The notes: generated by a model not told the origin, from the letters alone. Numbered from the stretch's first letter, positions 43,644 to 54,012 are shown. The stretch is 64,000 nt of DNA from an uncultured Chitinophagaceae bacterium (GCA_937873715.1 CALMYJ010000026.1:1-64000), one strand, 5' to 3'. Made by a program: numbers and translations.

Positions 43644-46600
43644 ATGCAAGAACAAAATTCACTCTTAATACACAAGCAAACACTACCTTTTTTAAACATC
43701 TCATTGTATCTGAACGACATCAAGCCGATTCAGTCTTTGGTAATTGAAAATACTTCTGATGTTGATTCTGCTCCGCTTGAAGTAAAGATAACGGCAGACC
43801 TTGCATGCATAGAGACGTTTAGTTACAATGTTTCGCTTGTTCCTGCCAAGAAAGAAGTAAAAATTCCACTTGAGAATTTGAAAGTAAATCGTGATTTTTT
43901 GAATAAACTTTCAGAAACCGAAAAAGCAAATATTACTATTGAGATTATAGAGAATGAAAAGGTAATTAGCAAAGATGAAATTGCGATTAATGTTCATCCG
44001 TTGGAGCATTTTGGTGGATTTCAGATTCTACCTGAATTGATTGCTGCTTACATTACACCGAATCACCCATACATATACCACATAAAGCGTAAAGCAATTG
44101 AAATACTTGAAAAACAAGGTTTGAAAACGGCTTTTGAGGGCTATCAAAGCAACGACCAAGAACGGGTTTTACAAATCATGTCTGCAATTTATTCAGCTAT
44201 ACAAAGCGAAGAAATTGTTTACAGTTCATTGCCCCCAGGGTATGAAGAAACGGGGCAAAGATTACGTTTACTAAATACCATTCAACAAGAAAAATTCGGA
44301 AACTGCATTGACCTTAGTTTATTGTTTGCTGCTTGCTTAGAAGCCGTTGACCTTAATCCAATTTTAATTATTGTCCGTGGTCATGCTTTTGTGGGATGTT
44401 GGCTGCAAGACGACAAATTTCCCGAAGTAATTAATGATGATAAAACAGCCATTACAAAACGTCTTTCTAAGGGCATACGAGAATTGGCGGCTGTTGAAGC
44501 AACAAGTGTTTGCAAAGGCAATAACATCAAGTTCAGTGATGCACTTAATGCAGGTGAGGCACAATTGGTTCAGAAAGAAGAATTTTTGCTTTCAGTAGAT
44601 ATAAAACGGGCAAGAACACTTCGTATTCGTCCATTACCCTTACTGACAAACTCTACTGGAACACAGTTGGATGTTGAAGCATTAAATCAGGCTGAAACGG
44701 CTGTAATGGAAAAGCAGTTTGAGATTGGAACTATTTATCAAGATGAATTACTGCAAGGAAAACAGCCTAAAACAAAGCAAAAAATATGGGAGCGTAAATT
44801 GTTAGACTTGTCGCTTCGCAATAACTTATTGAATCTTCACATCACCCGAAATATGCTCCAATTGGTTGATATTGACATCAGTCATTTGGAAGACACCCTA
44901 TCGGACGGCAAAAGTTTTTCAATTATGCCCAATCCGAATGCCGAGGTTTTAAGGAAGTATAATTTATTCACTCAACCGCTTCATCATTCATCACCCTTAT
45001 ATCAATTAGCTAATGACGAACTAAAACATAACCGTTTACTAACACATTACCATCAACAGGACTTAGATAATATTCTCGTATATATTCACAAGAATGCAAA
45101 ACAAGCCATTGAAGAAAACGGCTCCAGCACTTTGTATTTAGCAGTGGGTCTTCTGAAATGGTTCGACAGAAAAACTCCTGAACAACCAAGATACGCTCCT
45201 ATTCTGTTAGTGCCAGTTGAGATTAATCGCAGGTCGGTTAATAGCAAGTTTACACTGAAGAGCCGTGAAGAAGAAACCATGATAAACATTACATTGGTTG
45301 AATTTCTTCGTCAAGAATATGAACTCAATTTAAGTGCTTTAGAGCAACTTCCAACCGATGATAAAGGTGTTGATGTTGCAAAAGTAATGGGTATTCTTCG
45401 CAGGGCTGTAATGCAATTGAAGGGATGGGATGTTGAAGAACAACTTGTATTAGGCAATTTCTCTTTTAGTAAACTAATCCTTTGGAAAGACATTGTTGTT
45501 CACCAAGAAGATTTACTAAAAAGCGACATGGTGAAAAGTTTGGTTGATGGCAAATTAGTGCTTAGTGAAAATCACGAATCACATTCAGCAAACGAATTTG
45601 ACAGCATCGCTTCTCAGTCGGTAGTATTGCCTATTCCTACTGACGTTTCACAAATGGAAGCTGTGCTTGCTGCACAAAAAGGACAAAGTTTTATTTTACA
45701 CGGTCCTCCCGGAACAGGAAAATCACAAACAATAACGAACATCATTGCAGATGCTTTGTATCGTGGCAAAAGAGTTTTGTTTGTTGCTGCTAAAAAAGCT
45801 GCATTAGATGTTGTGCACAGACGATTGGAGCAAATCGGACTTGCTCCATTTACATTAGAATTACACTCCAACAAATCAAAAAAATCAGATGTGTTGGAAC
45901 AATTAGCAAAATCAATTGAAACAGCAAAACTTGCAAGAACAGCCGACTTTCAACAAGAAGCCCAACGTTTAGATGCTGCAAAGAAAGCCATCAGCGATTA
46001 TGTGAATGTTTTACATAAAAAGCAACCGACAGGTTGGAGTTTATATGACAGCATAACAACCTTAGAAAACTATCAGGAATACAACTTTCCTAAGAACTTT
46101 ATCCCCGAATCAGTTCTTCAAAATTTAAACGCAACGCTTTGGCAACAATGGACGGATTGGCTACCACAATTTCATTCTATCGCTGCCTTAATAGTGCATC
46201 CGTCAGAAAATCCTTTAGTCGCTCTTAGTTTATCACAATATTCACCTTCGGTAAACGATGAAATATCAATACAAACTCAAAATCTATTAAGTCAGTTGCC
46301 TGATTTGCAAAGCAAATCTGAAAGTTTAGCGAAAGCATTACAATTTCCTTTTTCAATTAAAGCTAAATCTGAATGGGAACTATTTGTGCAAATTGTTACT
46401 GCACTTCAAAAACTCCCTGACATACCATTAGAACTTATTCGCTATTTGGCAGACAAAGAGAATTACAGCATTTATGAAGAGTGGAGTAAGACATACAATC
46501 AATATCAGAAAGTTTTACATAGCATTTTACAGAGTTATAACCGCAAAATCTTAAATACAGATGTTTCCGCAACTGAAATTCAATGGAAACAAGCACAGCA

Positions 46601-49454
46601 AAGTTGGTTCTTACCAAAATGGCTACAAACCAGAAAAATAAAAAAACAGTTATCTGTTTTTAGAAATGCTCCATTTAATAATGACAGTGAAGTTGAGCAA
46701 CTTTTCACCTTCAACAATGAGTTGCAGGAAGTAAAAAGACTTTTACAGCAAAGTCGTTTTATTTCTGTGCAACAGGCTTTGAAAAATTTGTTTAAAGATG
46801 AACAAACCGATTTGTCTGACATAGGAAACAAAGCAGCATTAGTTCAACAGATTAGTACACTGACAAATTTATGGGAACGGAATGCTCTCGTTAAATGGGT
46901 TCAGATTTTGCAAGAGAAAAACATACAGTATTCAGATGAGATAAAACTAAATAACTCATCGGCAATTGCTGAATTTATTGAACTTTCAACCACGCTCAGC
47001 CAACAACAAATAAAATATGAAACACTAACAGGTATTCATTTTCAACAGACAGAAAATTGGAATGCTGAAACCATTACGCAGTTACAAAATATACAAACGC
47101 ATTTACCACATTTAAAGAACTGGATAAACTATGTGCAACTTCGTAAACAAGGCGAATCTATTCAGTTGCAATGGCTCATAAGTGCTTTTGAAAACAAAAC
47201 CTGTAGCATTGAGAAGTTAGCAGATTATTTTCATTACACCGTTCATGCTTCCGTTTCTCAAAGAATTATATCTCAACATGAAACACTAAGTTTGTTTAAT
47301 GTTGGTTTGTTTGAAAGCAAAATTGAGCAGTATAAAAAGATTGCAAAAGACTTTCAATATCTCACTATTCAGGAGTTGCGTGTAAAGTTGGCTGCACAGT
47401 TGCCAAACACAACAACCGAAGCAATGCAAAGTTCTGAAATTGGCATTTTGCAACGTGCTATTAAAAACAGAGGAAGAGGTTTAAGCATTAGAAAATTATT
47501 TGACCAAATTCCAACCTTGCTTCCACGCATAGCTCCTTGTATGCTTATGAGTCCCATTTCGGTTGCACAGTATTTTGATGTAAGCAAGAAGCATTTTGAT
47601 ATATTGATTTTTGATGAGGCATCACAGTTGCCAACTTGCGAAGCAGTAAGTGCTCTGGCAAGAGCGAAACAAGCTGTAATTGTTGGCGACCCGAAACAAA
47701 TGCCACCTACATCTTTTTTTAGCACTATTAAGTTAGATGAAGAAAATATGGATGTTGAGGATTTAGAAAGTATTTTGGATGATTGCTTGTCCTTGTCCGT
47801 TCCTTCAAAATATTTATTACGACACTATCGCAGCAAGCACGAAAGTTTAATTGCATTTAGCAATGTAAACTATTACGAAAACAAACTGCTTACATTCCCT
47901 TCATCAGATGATTTAAACCGAAAAGTAAAATACCATCAAGTAAAAGGCTTTTACGACAAGGGAAAAACACGGACAAATAAATTTGAAGCTGATGAAATTG
48001 TAGAATTTGTAAAGTCGCACTTCAACAATACACAAAAAAGAAAACTGAGTTTAGGCGTTGTTACTTTCAGTCAAACACAACAAAATTTGATTGAAGACAA
48101 ATTGCAGAAACTTTTTATGTCCGACCCTAAGTTAGAAGAATATGCAAACCAAAGTGATGAGCCTTTATTCATTAAAAACTTAGAGAATGTCCAAGGCGAT
48201 GAACGTGATGTTATTCTTTTTTCAGTTTGTTATGCTCCTGATGAGGAAGGTAAAATGAGTATGAATTTCGGGCCATTAAATCGTGATGGTGGTTGGCGAA
48301 GATTAAATGTAGCTGTAACACGTGCCCGTTACGAAATGCACATTTTCGCCACACTTCATGCCGACCAGATAGATTTAAGTCGCACATCGGCAGAGGGTGT
48401 GGCTGGCTTAAAAGCATTTTTACATTTTGCTGAAAAAGGTCATTTGAGTGTTCGCCCCGAAGATGTTCAAGAAGCCTTGAGCAAGCAACATTTGTCAGCA
48501 ACTATAAGCAAAAAATTACAGGAGAAAGGGTTTGATGTTAAATGCAATATTGGAACTTCAGGTTTCAAAGTGGACATTGGAATTGTTCACCCCGACAAAC
48601 CACAACAATATATTTTGGGTATTGTAATTGACGGTCATTACTATTACAATGCACAAACAACTAATGACAGGGAAATGGTAATGCCTTCTGTTTTAAAAGC
48701 ACTGGGTTGGAACGTTCACCGCATTTGGACAATGGATTGGTTTGAAAATTCAGATAAGATTATTGACACAATAGTTGAAAAGGTAAAACATCTGCAAACA
48801 CAGCTAGAAATTAAAGAAGAAGTAATAGAAGAACCTGCTGTTGAACCTGTGTTTGAACCCATAAAAGCTATTCCTGATGAAGTGCTAAGCAACAATAATG
48901 CAAGTAGACAAAAACCTTATATAGCTGCTTCTTTAACTTCTGTTTCTTCTGCAAGCAGTGAAACTATTTTTGAGTTTCAAAACCGTAACATTATTAAGCA
49001 ACAACTACAAACTTTAATAGACACAGAAGCACCTATCAGTAAAAGTTTACTGTATAAAAAGATATTGCAGGCATGGAACACAAGTCGTGCAGGAGCAAGA
49101 TTAGACAAACATTTAGAAGGAGTTATCAAAGAAATGAATGTGGTTGAATCTACTCATCATCAACCCTTTTATTGGAGCAACAACACAATATTAGACTACT
49201 ACCGTAGCAACGACATTGAAAAACGGAATATGGAAGACATTGCTCCCGAAGAAGTTATTATAGCGTTAGAGGAAGTTGTAACAAACAATTTAAGTATTGA
49301 AGAAGATGAACTGCTTCGCTACTTAGCGAGAACTTTTGGTTTTGCTAAAGTCGGAAAACAGATTGACACTTTACTTCGTTACTCCATTGACATAGCAGTA
49401 AAACATGAGAAAGTGAAAAGAGAAAACAACAGAATTAAATTAGCTGACAAATGA
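43644..49454 (+). CDS. Giant SF1 helicase-nuclease: transglutaminase-like, DUF4011, AAA_11/AAA_12, Vsr-like nuclease, DUF3320
   Basis: 1936 residues. A transglutaminase/cysteine-protease-like domain (about 130-300) has C221 in GNCIDLSLLFAACLEA, H247 in RGHAFVGCW and Asp 256/257. DUF4011 starts near 385 with WERKLLDLSLRNNLLNL. The SF1/Upf1-type helicase has Walker A GPPGTGKS (687-694), a long helical insert (about 780-1250), Walker B LIFDEASQLP (D1324, E1325), the GDPKQMPPTSFF block, and the C-terminal motif with RRLNVAVTRARYE near R1553. A Vsr/MTES_1575-type PD-(D/E)XK nuclease follows (FKVDIGIVHP with D1644; VIDGHYYYN with D1663; GWNVHRIWTMDW). DUF3320 lies near 1770-1860. Proteins of this build are often found in defence islands. 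Composition is clearly A+T-rich, like the two upstream genes. Confidence 0.93.
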   Translation: MQEQNSLLIHKQTLPFLNISLYLNDIKPIQSLVIENTSDVDSAPLEVKITADLACIETFSYNVSLVPAKKEVKIPLENLKVNRDFLNKLSETEKANITIEIIENEKVISKDEIAINVHPLEHFGGFQILPELIAAYITPNHPYIYHIKRKAIEILEKQGLKTAFEGYQSNDQERVLQIMSAIYSAIQSEEIVYSSLPPGYEETGQRLRLLNTIQQEKFGNCIDLSLLFAACLEAVDLNPILIIVRGHAFVGCWLQDDKFPEVINDDKTAITKRLSKGIRELAAVEATSVCKGNNIKFSDALNAGEAQLVQKEEFLLSVDIKRARTLRIRPLPLLTNSTGTQLDVEALNQAETAVMEKQFEIGTIYQDELLQGKQPKTKQKIWERKLLDLSLRNNLLNLHITRNMLQLVDIDISHLEDTLSDGKSFSIMPNPNAEVLRKYNLFTQPLHHSSPLYQLANDELKHNRLLTHYHQQDLDNILVYIHKNAKQAIEENGSSTLYLAVGLLKWFDRKTPEQPRYAPILLVPVEINRRSVNSKFTLKSREEETMINITLVEFLRQEYELNLSALEQLPTDDKGVDVAKVMGILRRAVMQLKGWDVEEQLVLGNFSFSKLILWKDIVVHQEDLLKSDMVKSLVDGKLVLSENHESHSANEFDSIASQSVVLPIPTDVSQMEAVLAAQKGQSFILHGPPGTGKSQTITNIIADALYRGKRVLFVAAKKAALDVVHRRLEQIGLAPFTLELHSNKSKKSDVLEQLAKSIETAKLARTADFQQEAQRLDAAKKAISDYVNVLHKKQPTGWSLYDSITTLENYQEYNFPKNFIPESVLQNLNATLWQQWTDWLPQFHSIAALIVHPSENPLVALSLSQYSPSVNDEISIQTQNLLSQLPDLQSKSESLAKALQFPFSIKAKSEWELFVQIVTALQKLPDIPLELIRYLADKENYSIYEEWSKTYNQYQKVLHSILQSYNRKILNTDVSATEIQWKQAQQSWFLPKWLQTRKIKKQLSVFRNAPFNNDSEVEQLFTFNNELQEVKRLLQQSRFISVQQALKNLFKDEQTDLSDIGNKAALVQQISTLTNLWERNALVKWVQILQEKNIQYSDEIKLNNSSAIAEFIELSTTLSQQQIKYETLTGIHFQQTENWNAETITQLQNIQTHLPHLKNWINYVQLRKQGESIQLQWLISAFENKTCSIEKLADYFHYTVHASVSQRIISQHETLSLFNVGLFESKIEQYKKIAKDFQYLTIQELRVKLAAQLPNTTTEAMQSSEIGILQRAIKNRGRGLSIRKLFDQIPTLLPRIAPCMLMSPISVAQYFDVSKKHFDILIFDEASQLPTCEAVSALARAKQAVIVGDPKQMPPTSFFSTIKLDEENMDVEDLESILDDCLSLSVPSKYLLRHYRSKHESLIAFSNVNYYENKLLTFPSSDDLNRKVKYHQVKGFYDKGKTRTNKFEADEIVEFVKSHFNNTQKRKLSLGVVTFSQTQQNLIEDKLQKLFMSDPKLEEYANQSDEPLFIKNLENVQGDERDVILFSVCYAPDEEGKMSMNFGPLNRDGGWRRLNVAVTRARYEMHIFATLHADQIDLSRTSAEGVAGLKAFLHFAEKGHLSVRPEDVQEALSKQHLSATISKKLQEKGFDVKCNIGTSGFKVDIGIVHPDKPQQYILGIVIDGHYYYNAQTTNDREMVMPSVLKALGWNVHRIWTMDWFENSDKIIDTIVEKVKHLQTQLEIKEEVIEEPAVEPVFEPIKAIPDEVLSNNNASRQKPYIAASLTSVSSASSETIFEFQNRNIIKQQLQTLIDTEAPISKSLLYKKILQAWNTSRAGARLDKHLEGVIKEMNVVESTHHQPFYWSNNTILDYYRSNDIEKRNMEDIAPEEVIIALEEVVTNNLSIEEDELLRYLARTFGFAKVGKQIDTLLRYSIDIAVKHEKVKRENNRIKLADK

Positions 49455-49585
49455 ACAATCACACTGGACGACAGGAAAGAAAAACGACCGATAACAGCAG
49501 TTTGGCAAAATGGCGGGTGAATGCTGCCAGGGTATTATTATGCAATGGGGTTTCATCGAATTTCAAAAAAACTTCATCACCTGTA

Positions 49586-50317
49586 CTACTCCACTGCATA
49601 ATCAATCCTTATGGTAATAGAAGCGGTTTTGTTTTTGGAAGAGGTGTTAAAAGCGCCGCCATAGCTGTAATCTTCATTACTGTTTTGCCCGGTTATCTGG
49701 AATACACCCATGGTGGCTTTTTTAATTTTACCGAGGCTGCTGCCCGAATTTTTGGCGATAGTTTCGGCCCTCAGTTTAGCATCGGCACTCGCTTTGGCCA
49801 GCAGGTCAATTTTTAATTCGGAGAGTTTGCTGTAGTAATAAGATGGCGCCGATGAATTTAATTCAATACCACTTTGTATCAGCTCGGTAACTTCTCTCGA
49901 AATTTTTTCTACTTTTTCAATGTCTTTAGAGTCTACTGTTACGGTTTGGCGCAGGTTGTAGCCGGTAAATTCGCTGCCGCTTACCCGGCCATTGTTATCG
50001 TACCGGGTGTCGAATTCTTTATCGATTGATACGGCCGAAAACACCATTTCGGCATCGCTGATGTTTTTTGTTTTGAGGTAAGTCCTTATTTTAACTTCAT
50101 CTTCTTTCAGCAGGCTGTATGCGCTTTTCAGGTCCATCATCTTACGGCTGTAATAGCCTGTCCATACTATCTGGTCGCTGGTAAAATCTTTTTCGGCCAG
50201 CCCGGTTACACTAATATTTTCGGTTGATTTAAACTTGTATTTGTACGCATTGCCGGCAATTACAAAGGCACTGATAATGGCTATGGCAATAGCAACAGGG
50301 GCAATAATATTTTTCAT
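49586..50317 (-). CDS. SIMPL domain (DUF541) protein
   Basis: 243 residues. An N-terminal signal anchor (IIAPVAIAIAIISAFVIAG) is followed by the SIMPL fold: ENISVTGLAEKDFTSDQIVWTG, then YNLRQTVTVDSKDIEKVEKISREV and ALLAKASADAKLRAETIAKNSG-like blocks. Periplasmic; the function of the family is not settled. It is convergent with the island operon and marks the return of host-like composition. Its 3' end lies 131 bp from the helicase stop. Confidence 0.88.
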   Translation of the reverse strand: MKNIIAPVAIAIAIISAFVIAGNAYKYKFKSTENISVTGLAEKDFTSDQIVWTGYYSRKMMDLKSAYSLLKEDEVKIRTYLKTKNISDAEMVFSAVSIDKEFDTRYDNNGRVSGSEFTGYNLRQTVTVDSKDIEKVEKISREVTELIQSGIELNSSAPSYYYSKLSELKIDLLAKASADAKLRAETIAKNSGSSLGKIKKATMGVFQITGQNSNEDYSYGGAFNTSSKNKTASITIRIDYAVE

Positions 50318-50383
50318 TCGGCTAATTTTTTATTGAATGTAAGTTTAAAAATGTTTACAGTACGTTAAGGCTGTACTGTATTT

Positions 50384-50875
50384 TTAATGCACCACCTGGT
50401 GGGTTTGCTTAATAATACCCATTACAAAAGTACTTTGTACATGCCCCACATTTTCTAACTGGCTCAGCTTATTTACATGAAAATCATAATAGGCATTCAT
50501 ATCGCTGCTGAGTACTTTCATTAAAAAATCAAATTCGCCCGAAATACTGTAGCACTCGGTTACTTCGTGTAACTGCTGTATGGCTTTTATAAATTTTGAA
50601 CCGGCATTTTTACTGTGTTCCTTGAGGGATACATAACAAAGCACCATCAGGTGCTTGTTTACTTTGGCAGGGTCTACCAGCGTGGCATACTGTTTTATTA
50701 CACCATCGGCTTCCATACGTTTAATCCGTTCATGCACCGGTGTGGTACTCAGGTGTATTTTATCCGCAATTTCTTTTACCGTTATCCGGGCATTTTGCTG
50801 CAGCAGGGCCAGTATGGCCATATCCTTGCTATCCAGTTGCGTAGCAAAATTTTCTGTTTGTATTGCCTTTGCCAT
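50384..50875 (-). CDS. Lrp/AsnC family transcriptional regulator
   Basis: 163 residues. The N-terminal winged HTH (LDSKDMAILALLQQNARITVKEIADKIHLSTTPVHERIKRME) is followed by an effector-binding RAM domain (LMVLCYVSLKEHSKNAG, CYSISGEFDFLMKVLSSDMNAYYDF). Divergent from ahcY across a 117-bp gap. It may regulate itself and ahcY, which is an inference from gene order. -7-like TATATTTG at 50933-50926 on the minus strand. Confidence 0.92.
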   Translation of the reverse strand: MAKAIQTENFATQLDSKDMAILALLQQNARITVKEIADKIHLSTTPVHERIKRMEADGVIKQYATLVDPAKVNKHLMVLCYVSLKEHSKNAGSKFIKAIQQLHEVTECYSISGEFDFLMKVLSSDMNAYYDFHVNKLSQLENVGHVQSTFVMGIIKQTHQVVH

Positions 50876-50940
50876 GTGCTGGTAGTATTTTGTTCTGTAA
50901 AAGTTGTTTATAAATACGATTCTCCCAAATATAAATAATG

Positions 50941-50972
50941 TTGCAGGATATTATTCTGCCATTGTACATTTG
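50941..50972 (+). promoter_or_regulatory. ahcY promoter
   Basis: TTG (50941-50943), 21 bases, then TACATTTG (50965-50972) matches the Bacteroidota -33/-7 pattern. It predicts a 5' leader of about 15 bases before ATG 50993, too short for an SAH riboswitch. Confidence 0.7.
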
Positions 50973-50992
50973 CAGCATAAATAATTACAACC

Positions 50993-52321
50993 ATGTCTAC
51001 AATCACCAATTCCGCCATTGATTTCAGCCTGAAATACAAAGTGGCTGATATGAGCCTCGCCGAATGGGGCCGCAAAGAAATTAAATTAGCCGAAGCCGAA
51101 ATGCCCGGCCTGATGGCCATCCGTGAAGAGTTTGGTCCGCAGCAACCACTTAAAGGTGCCCGTATTGCCGGCTGCCTGCACATGACGATTCAAACGGCTG
51201 TGTTAATTGAAACACTCGTGGCTTTGGGTGCCGAAGTAAAATGGAGCTCATGCAATATTTTTTCTACGCAAGACCAGGCCGCTGCGGCTATTGCTGCTGC
51301 CGGTATAGGTGTATTTGCCTGGAAAGGTCAAACCATTGAAGAAGCCGACTGGTGTATTGAACAAACTTTATTTTTCGGCGGTGCCGATCGTCCCTTAAAT
51401 ATGATACTTGATGATGGTGGCGATTTAACCAACATCGTTTTTGATAAATATCCTGAACTGGTTAGCGGCATCAGGGGCTTATCTGAAGAAACCACCACAG
51501 GTGTACACCGCCTGTACGAAAGGATGGCTAACGGTACTTTGCCTATCCCTGCTATTAATGTAAACGATTCTGTTACCAAATCTAAATTCGACAACAAATA
51601 CGGTTGTAAAGAATCGCTGGTAGACGCTATCCGCCGTGCTACCGATGTAATGATGGCTGGTAAAGTAGCTGTTGTTGGCTCTTATGGCGATGTGGGTAAA
51701 GGTTCTGCTGCTTCTTTAAAAGGTGCCGGCTGCCGGGTGATTGTTACCGAAATCGATCCTATCTGTGCCTTACAGGCTGCGATGGACGGCTTTGAAGTAA
51801 AGCCCATGATTAAAGCTGTACCCGAAGCAGATATCATCGTTACTGCTTCTGGCTGCCGTGATTTGATTACCGAAAAGCATTTCCGCCTGATGAAGGATAA
51901 AGCCATCGTTTGTAACATTGGTCACTTTGATATTGAAATTGATATGGCCTGGTTGAACCAGAATTATGGTCATACAAAAGATACCATCAAGCCACAGGTA
52001 GACCTGTACAATATTGATGGTAAAGACATCATTGTATTGGCTGAAGGCCGTTTGGTAAACTTAGGTTGTGCTACAGGCCACCCTTCATTTGTAATGAGCA
52101 ACTCTTTCAGCAACCAAACACTGGCGCAAATTGAGTTGTGGACGAACCATGATAAATACGAAAACAAAGTATATATCCTGCCTAAGCATTTAGATGAAAA
52201 AGTGGCTCGCCTGCACCTTGCAAAAATTGGTGTGGAACTGGATGAGCTTACTGCCGAGCAGGCTGCTTACCTCGGTATTCCGCAAAATGGTCCGTTTAAA
52301 CCAGAGCATTACAGGTATTAA
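50993..52321 (+). CDS. ahcY: Adenosylhomocysteinase
   Basis: 442 residues. It hydrolyses S-adenosylhomocysteine to adenosine and homocysteine, closing the methyl cycle that begins with met[23 protein letters not shown] and [17 protein letters not shown] are N-terminal signatures. The NAD site is [15 protein letters not shown]. The C-terminal end PFKPEHYRY is the strictly conserved family terminus. Confidence 0.98.
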   Translation: MSTITNSAIDFSLKYKVADMSLAEWGRKEIKLAEAEMPGLMAIREEFGPQQPLKGARIAGCLHMTIQTAVLIETLVALGAEVKWSSCNIFSTQDQAAAAIAAAGIGVFAWKGQTIEEADWCIEQTLFFGGADRPLNMILDDGGDLTNIVFDKYPELVSGIRGLSEETTTGVHRLYERMANGTLPIPAINVNDSVTKSKFDNKYGCKESLVDAIRRATDVMMAGKVAVVGSYGDVGKGSAASLKGAGCRVIVTEIDPICALQAAMDGFEVKPMIKAVPEADIIVTASGCRDLITEKHFRLMKDKAIVCNIGHFDIEIDMAWLNQNYGHTKDTIKPQVDLYNIDGKDIIVLAEGRLVNLGCATGHPSFVMSNSFSNQTLAQIELWTNHDKYENKVYILPKHLDEKVARLHLAKIGVELDELTAEQAAYLGIPQNGPFKPEHYRY

Positions 52322-52346
52322 TATATCCTGCATCATACATGCATTA

Positions 52347-52377
52347 ATGCCCCGCAATTTATTGCGGGGCATTTTGT
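52347..52377 (+). terminator. ahcY terminator
   Basis: A perfect 12-bp inverted repeat ATGCCCCGCAAT/ATTGCGGGGCAT (52347-52358 with 52361-52372), then TTTTG. It starts 25 bp after the ahcY stop. Confidence 0.85.
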
Positions 52378-52413
52378 TTGAAAAACACCATGCTCCTATA
52401 ATGCTGTTGTCAC

Positions 52414-54012
52414 TTAATCTGTCGGCTCGCCGCTTAGCTGCAGGATGAAGTTGTTCATTACCGTTAGTGTGGCGCCGGGCTCAAGCCGCACACTGCGGCA
52501 GGCGGCATTGCTGTTGAGCACCGGTTTGTTGGCAGTGTTTATAATGAGCACATCGGTATAAGCATCCGGCACTGTGCCGCAACTCCAGTTGCTACCGTTT
52601 TCCCATGCTGTGCCTGCAGCACCCGTCCATGTGCTGCTGAACCTAAGGGTATGCAATTGCCCGGTGTCGCTCAGGTTGTTTTTGCTGGCAATGCAGCGCA
52701 GGTGGTATCCATACCAGGCACCGGGGGCATTAATCAGCCGCAGGGTATCTTGTTTTACCCCATTAAAAATGCTGTTGTTGCTGATGTTTACAAAGCCCGT
52801 ACCATCATTTAGCTGCCACTGGTAGGTATAGCCGGTTCCGCTGATGCCCGAAGGAAAATTAAAACTGCGGCAGGGCTGTTGTATTACATCCGGAAAAAGC
52901 CATTTGTACGCTGCGCCAAACTCCCTGGCCCAGTACCATTCGGCATGTTGCCCGTCAGTATGGGGAAGCAGCCTCAGTTCGCTGCTGTTGTTATATCCCT
53001 GGTTTTGCAAGGCCTGGTGCACCTGCTGCATATAGGGCACCATGGTGCTGCTTTCGTTGGTGCCTGCCACAAAATAGTATTGCTGGGTGTTGCGCCTGCC
53101 GCTGTAGGCAATATGGCTTAGGCAGGAGTCGCGGGCAAACCAAAAGGCTGGCGAAAATATCCCGGCTTTACCAAACACAAAGGGAAACTCCATGGCTGCA
53201 TAAGTGGAGATAAGGCCGCCCATCGAACTGCCAATGATGGCTGTATTGGGAGCATCGGTACGGGTGCGGTACAGCGAATCGATATAAGGTTTTAAAGTGT
53301 TTACAATAAACAGGGTGTAATCTCTTCCCTTGCCACCGCCATACTGCGTATTTACCCAGGGCGACATTTCGTTGAGCCGCTCTGCGCCGCCATTATCTAT
53401 ACCTACTACTATTGCCCCGTAATCGCCCTGGTCGAATAATTGATTGAGTGTTTCATCTACCCGCCATTCGCCCGAAAAACTGCTGGCATTGTCAAAAAGG
53501 TTTTGCCCGTCGTGCATATACAGCACCGGGTAATATTTATTGCTGGTATAATAGTCCTTAGGCAGGTACAGCCATATACGCCGGTTTCGATTGAGCTGCG
53601 GCATATAAAAACTGTTGCTGAGTACCGATACGTTGGCGCTTGCCGTGGAGTTGTTGGCAAGTCCTTCCCAGCCGGCAATTGAAAGTTGTAAAGTACCCGG
53701 GCTGCCATTATACGTATAACTGCGGTTGGGTAAATAATTGCCGCCAGCCGTACCCTCCACAGTGGCCCAGCTACCACGGGTAAATTTAAATTCGAGCAGG
53801 CCGGCCGCAGGGGTGAAGCTGAGTACATATTTGCTGCCAGTTTTTTCAAAACGATAATTGATATCACCGGGGTTCCAGGTATTAAAATTGCCTGCAAGGT
53901 AAATATCGCCGGCAGGTGTGTTTGCGGGTACCGAAATAATTTCAATAGTAAGTTGTGCAAATACAGTTGTATGCAACGCAAGTAGTACAACAAGCAATCG
54001 TAGTGGTTTCAT
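52414..54012 (-). CDS. Secreted esterase D-type alpha/beta hydrolase with N-terminal starch-binding-like domain
   Basis: 532 residues. Signal peptide (PLRLLVVLLALHTTVFA). A CBM20/48-like beta domain follows (VPANTPAGDIYLAGNFNTWNPGD), then the putative esterase domain with the nucleophile elbow GSSMGG (S253) and the likely catalytic His in TDGQHAEWYW. The C-terminal 140 residues contain an Ig-like segment (YTYQWQLNDGTGFVNISNN) and a short beta-rich tail. Related enzymes release feruloyl or acetyl groups or hydrolyse siderophores. The carbohydrate link is suggested by the N-domain only. Confidence 0.85.
   Translation of the reverse strand: MKPLRLLVVLLALHTTVFAQLTIEIISVPANTPAGDIYLAGNFNTWNPGDINYRFEKTGSKYVLSFTPAAGLLEFKFTRGSWATVEGTAGGNYLPNRSYTYNGSPGTLQLSIAGWEGLANNSTASANVSVLSNSFYMPQLNRNRRIWLYLPKDYYTSNKYYPVLYMHDGQNLFDNASSFSGEWRVDETLNQLFDQGDYGAIVVGIDNGGAERLNEMSPWVNTQYGGGKGRDYTLFIVNTLKPYIDSLYRTRTDAPNTAIIGSSMGGLISTYAAMEFPFVFGKAGIFSPAFWFARDSCLSHIAYSGRRNTQQYYFVAGTNESSTMVPYMQQVHQALQNQGYNNSSELRLLPHTDGQHAEWYWAREFGAAYKWLFPDVIQQPCRSFNFPSGISGTGYTYQWQLNDGTGFVNISNNSIFNGVKQDTLRLINAPGAWYGYHLRCIASKNNLSDTGQLHTLRFSSTWTGAAGTAWENGSNWSCGTVPDAYTDVLIINTANKPVLNSNAACRSVRLEPGATLTVMNNFILQLSGEPTD

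Noticed and set aside
49451..49816. Plus-strand ORF overlapping the helicase stop
   Set aside because: Two thirds of it are antisense to the SIMPL gene and it has no recognisable motif. I treat the first part only as junction sequence.
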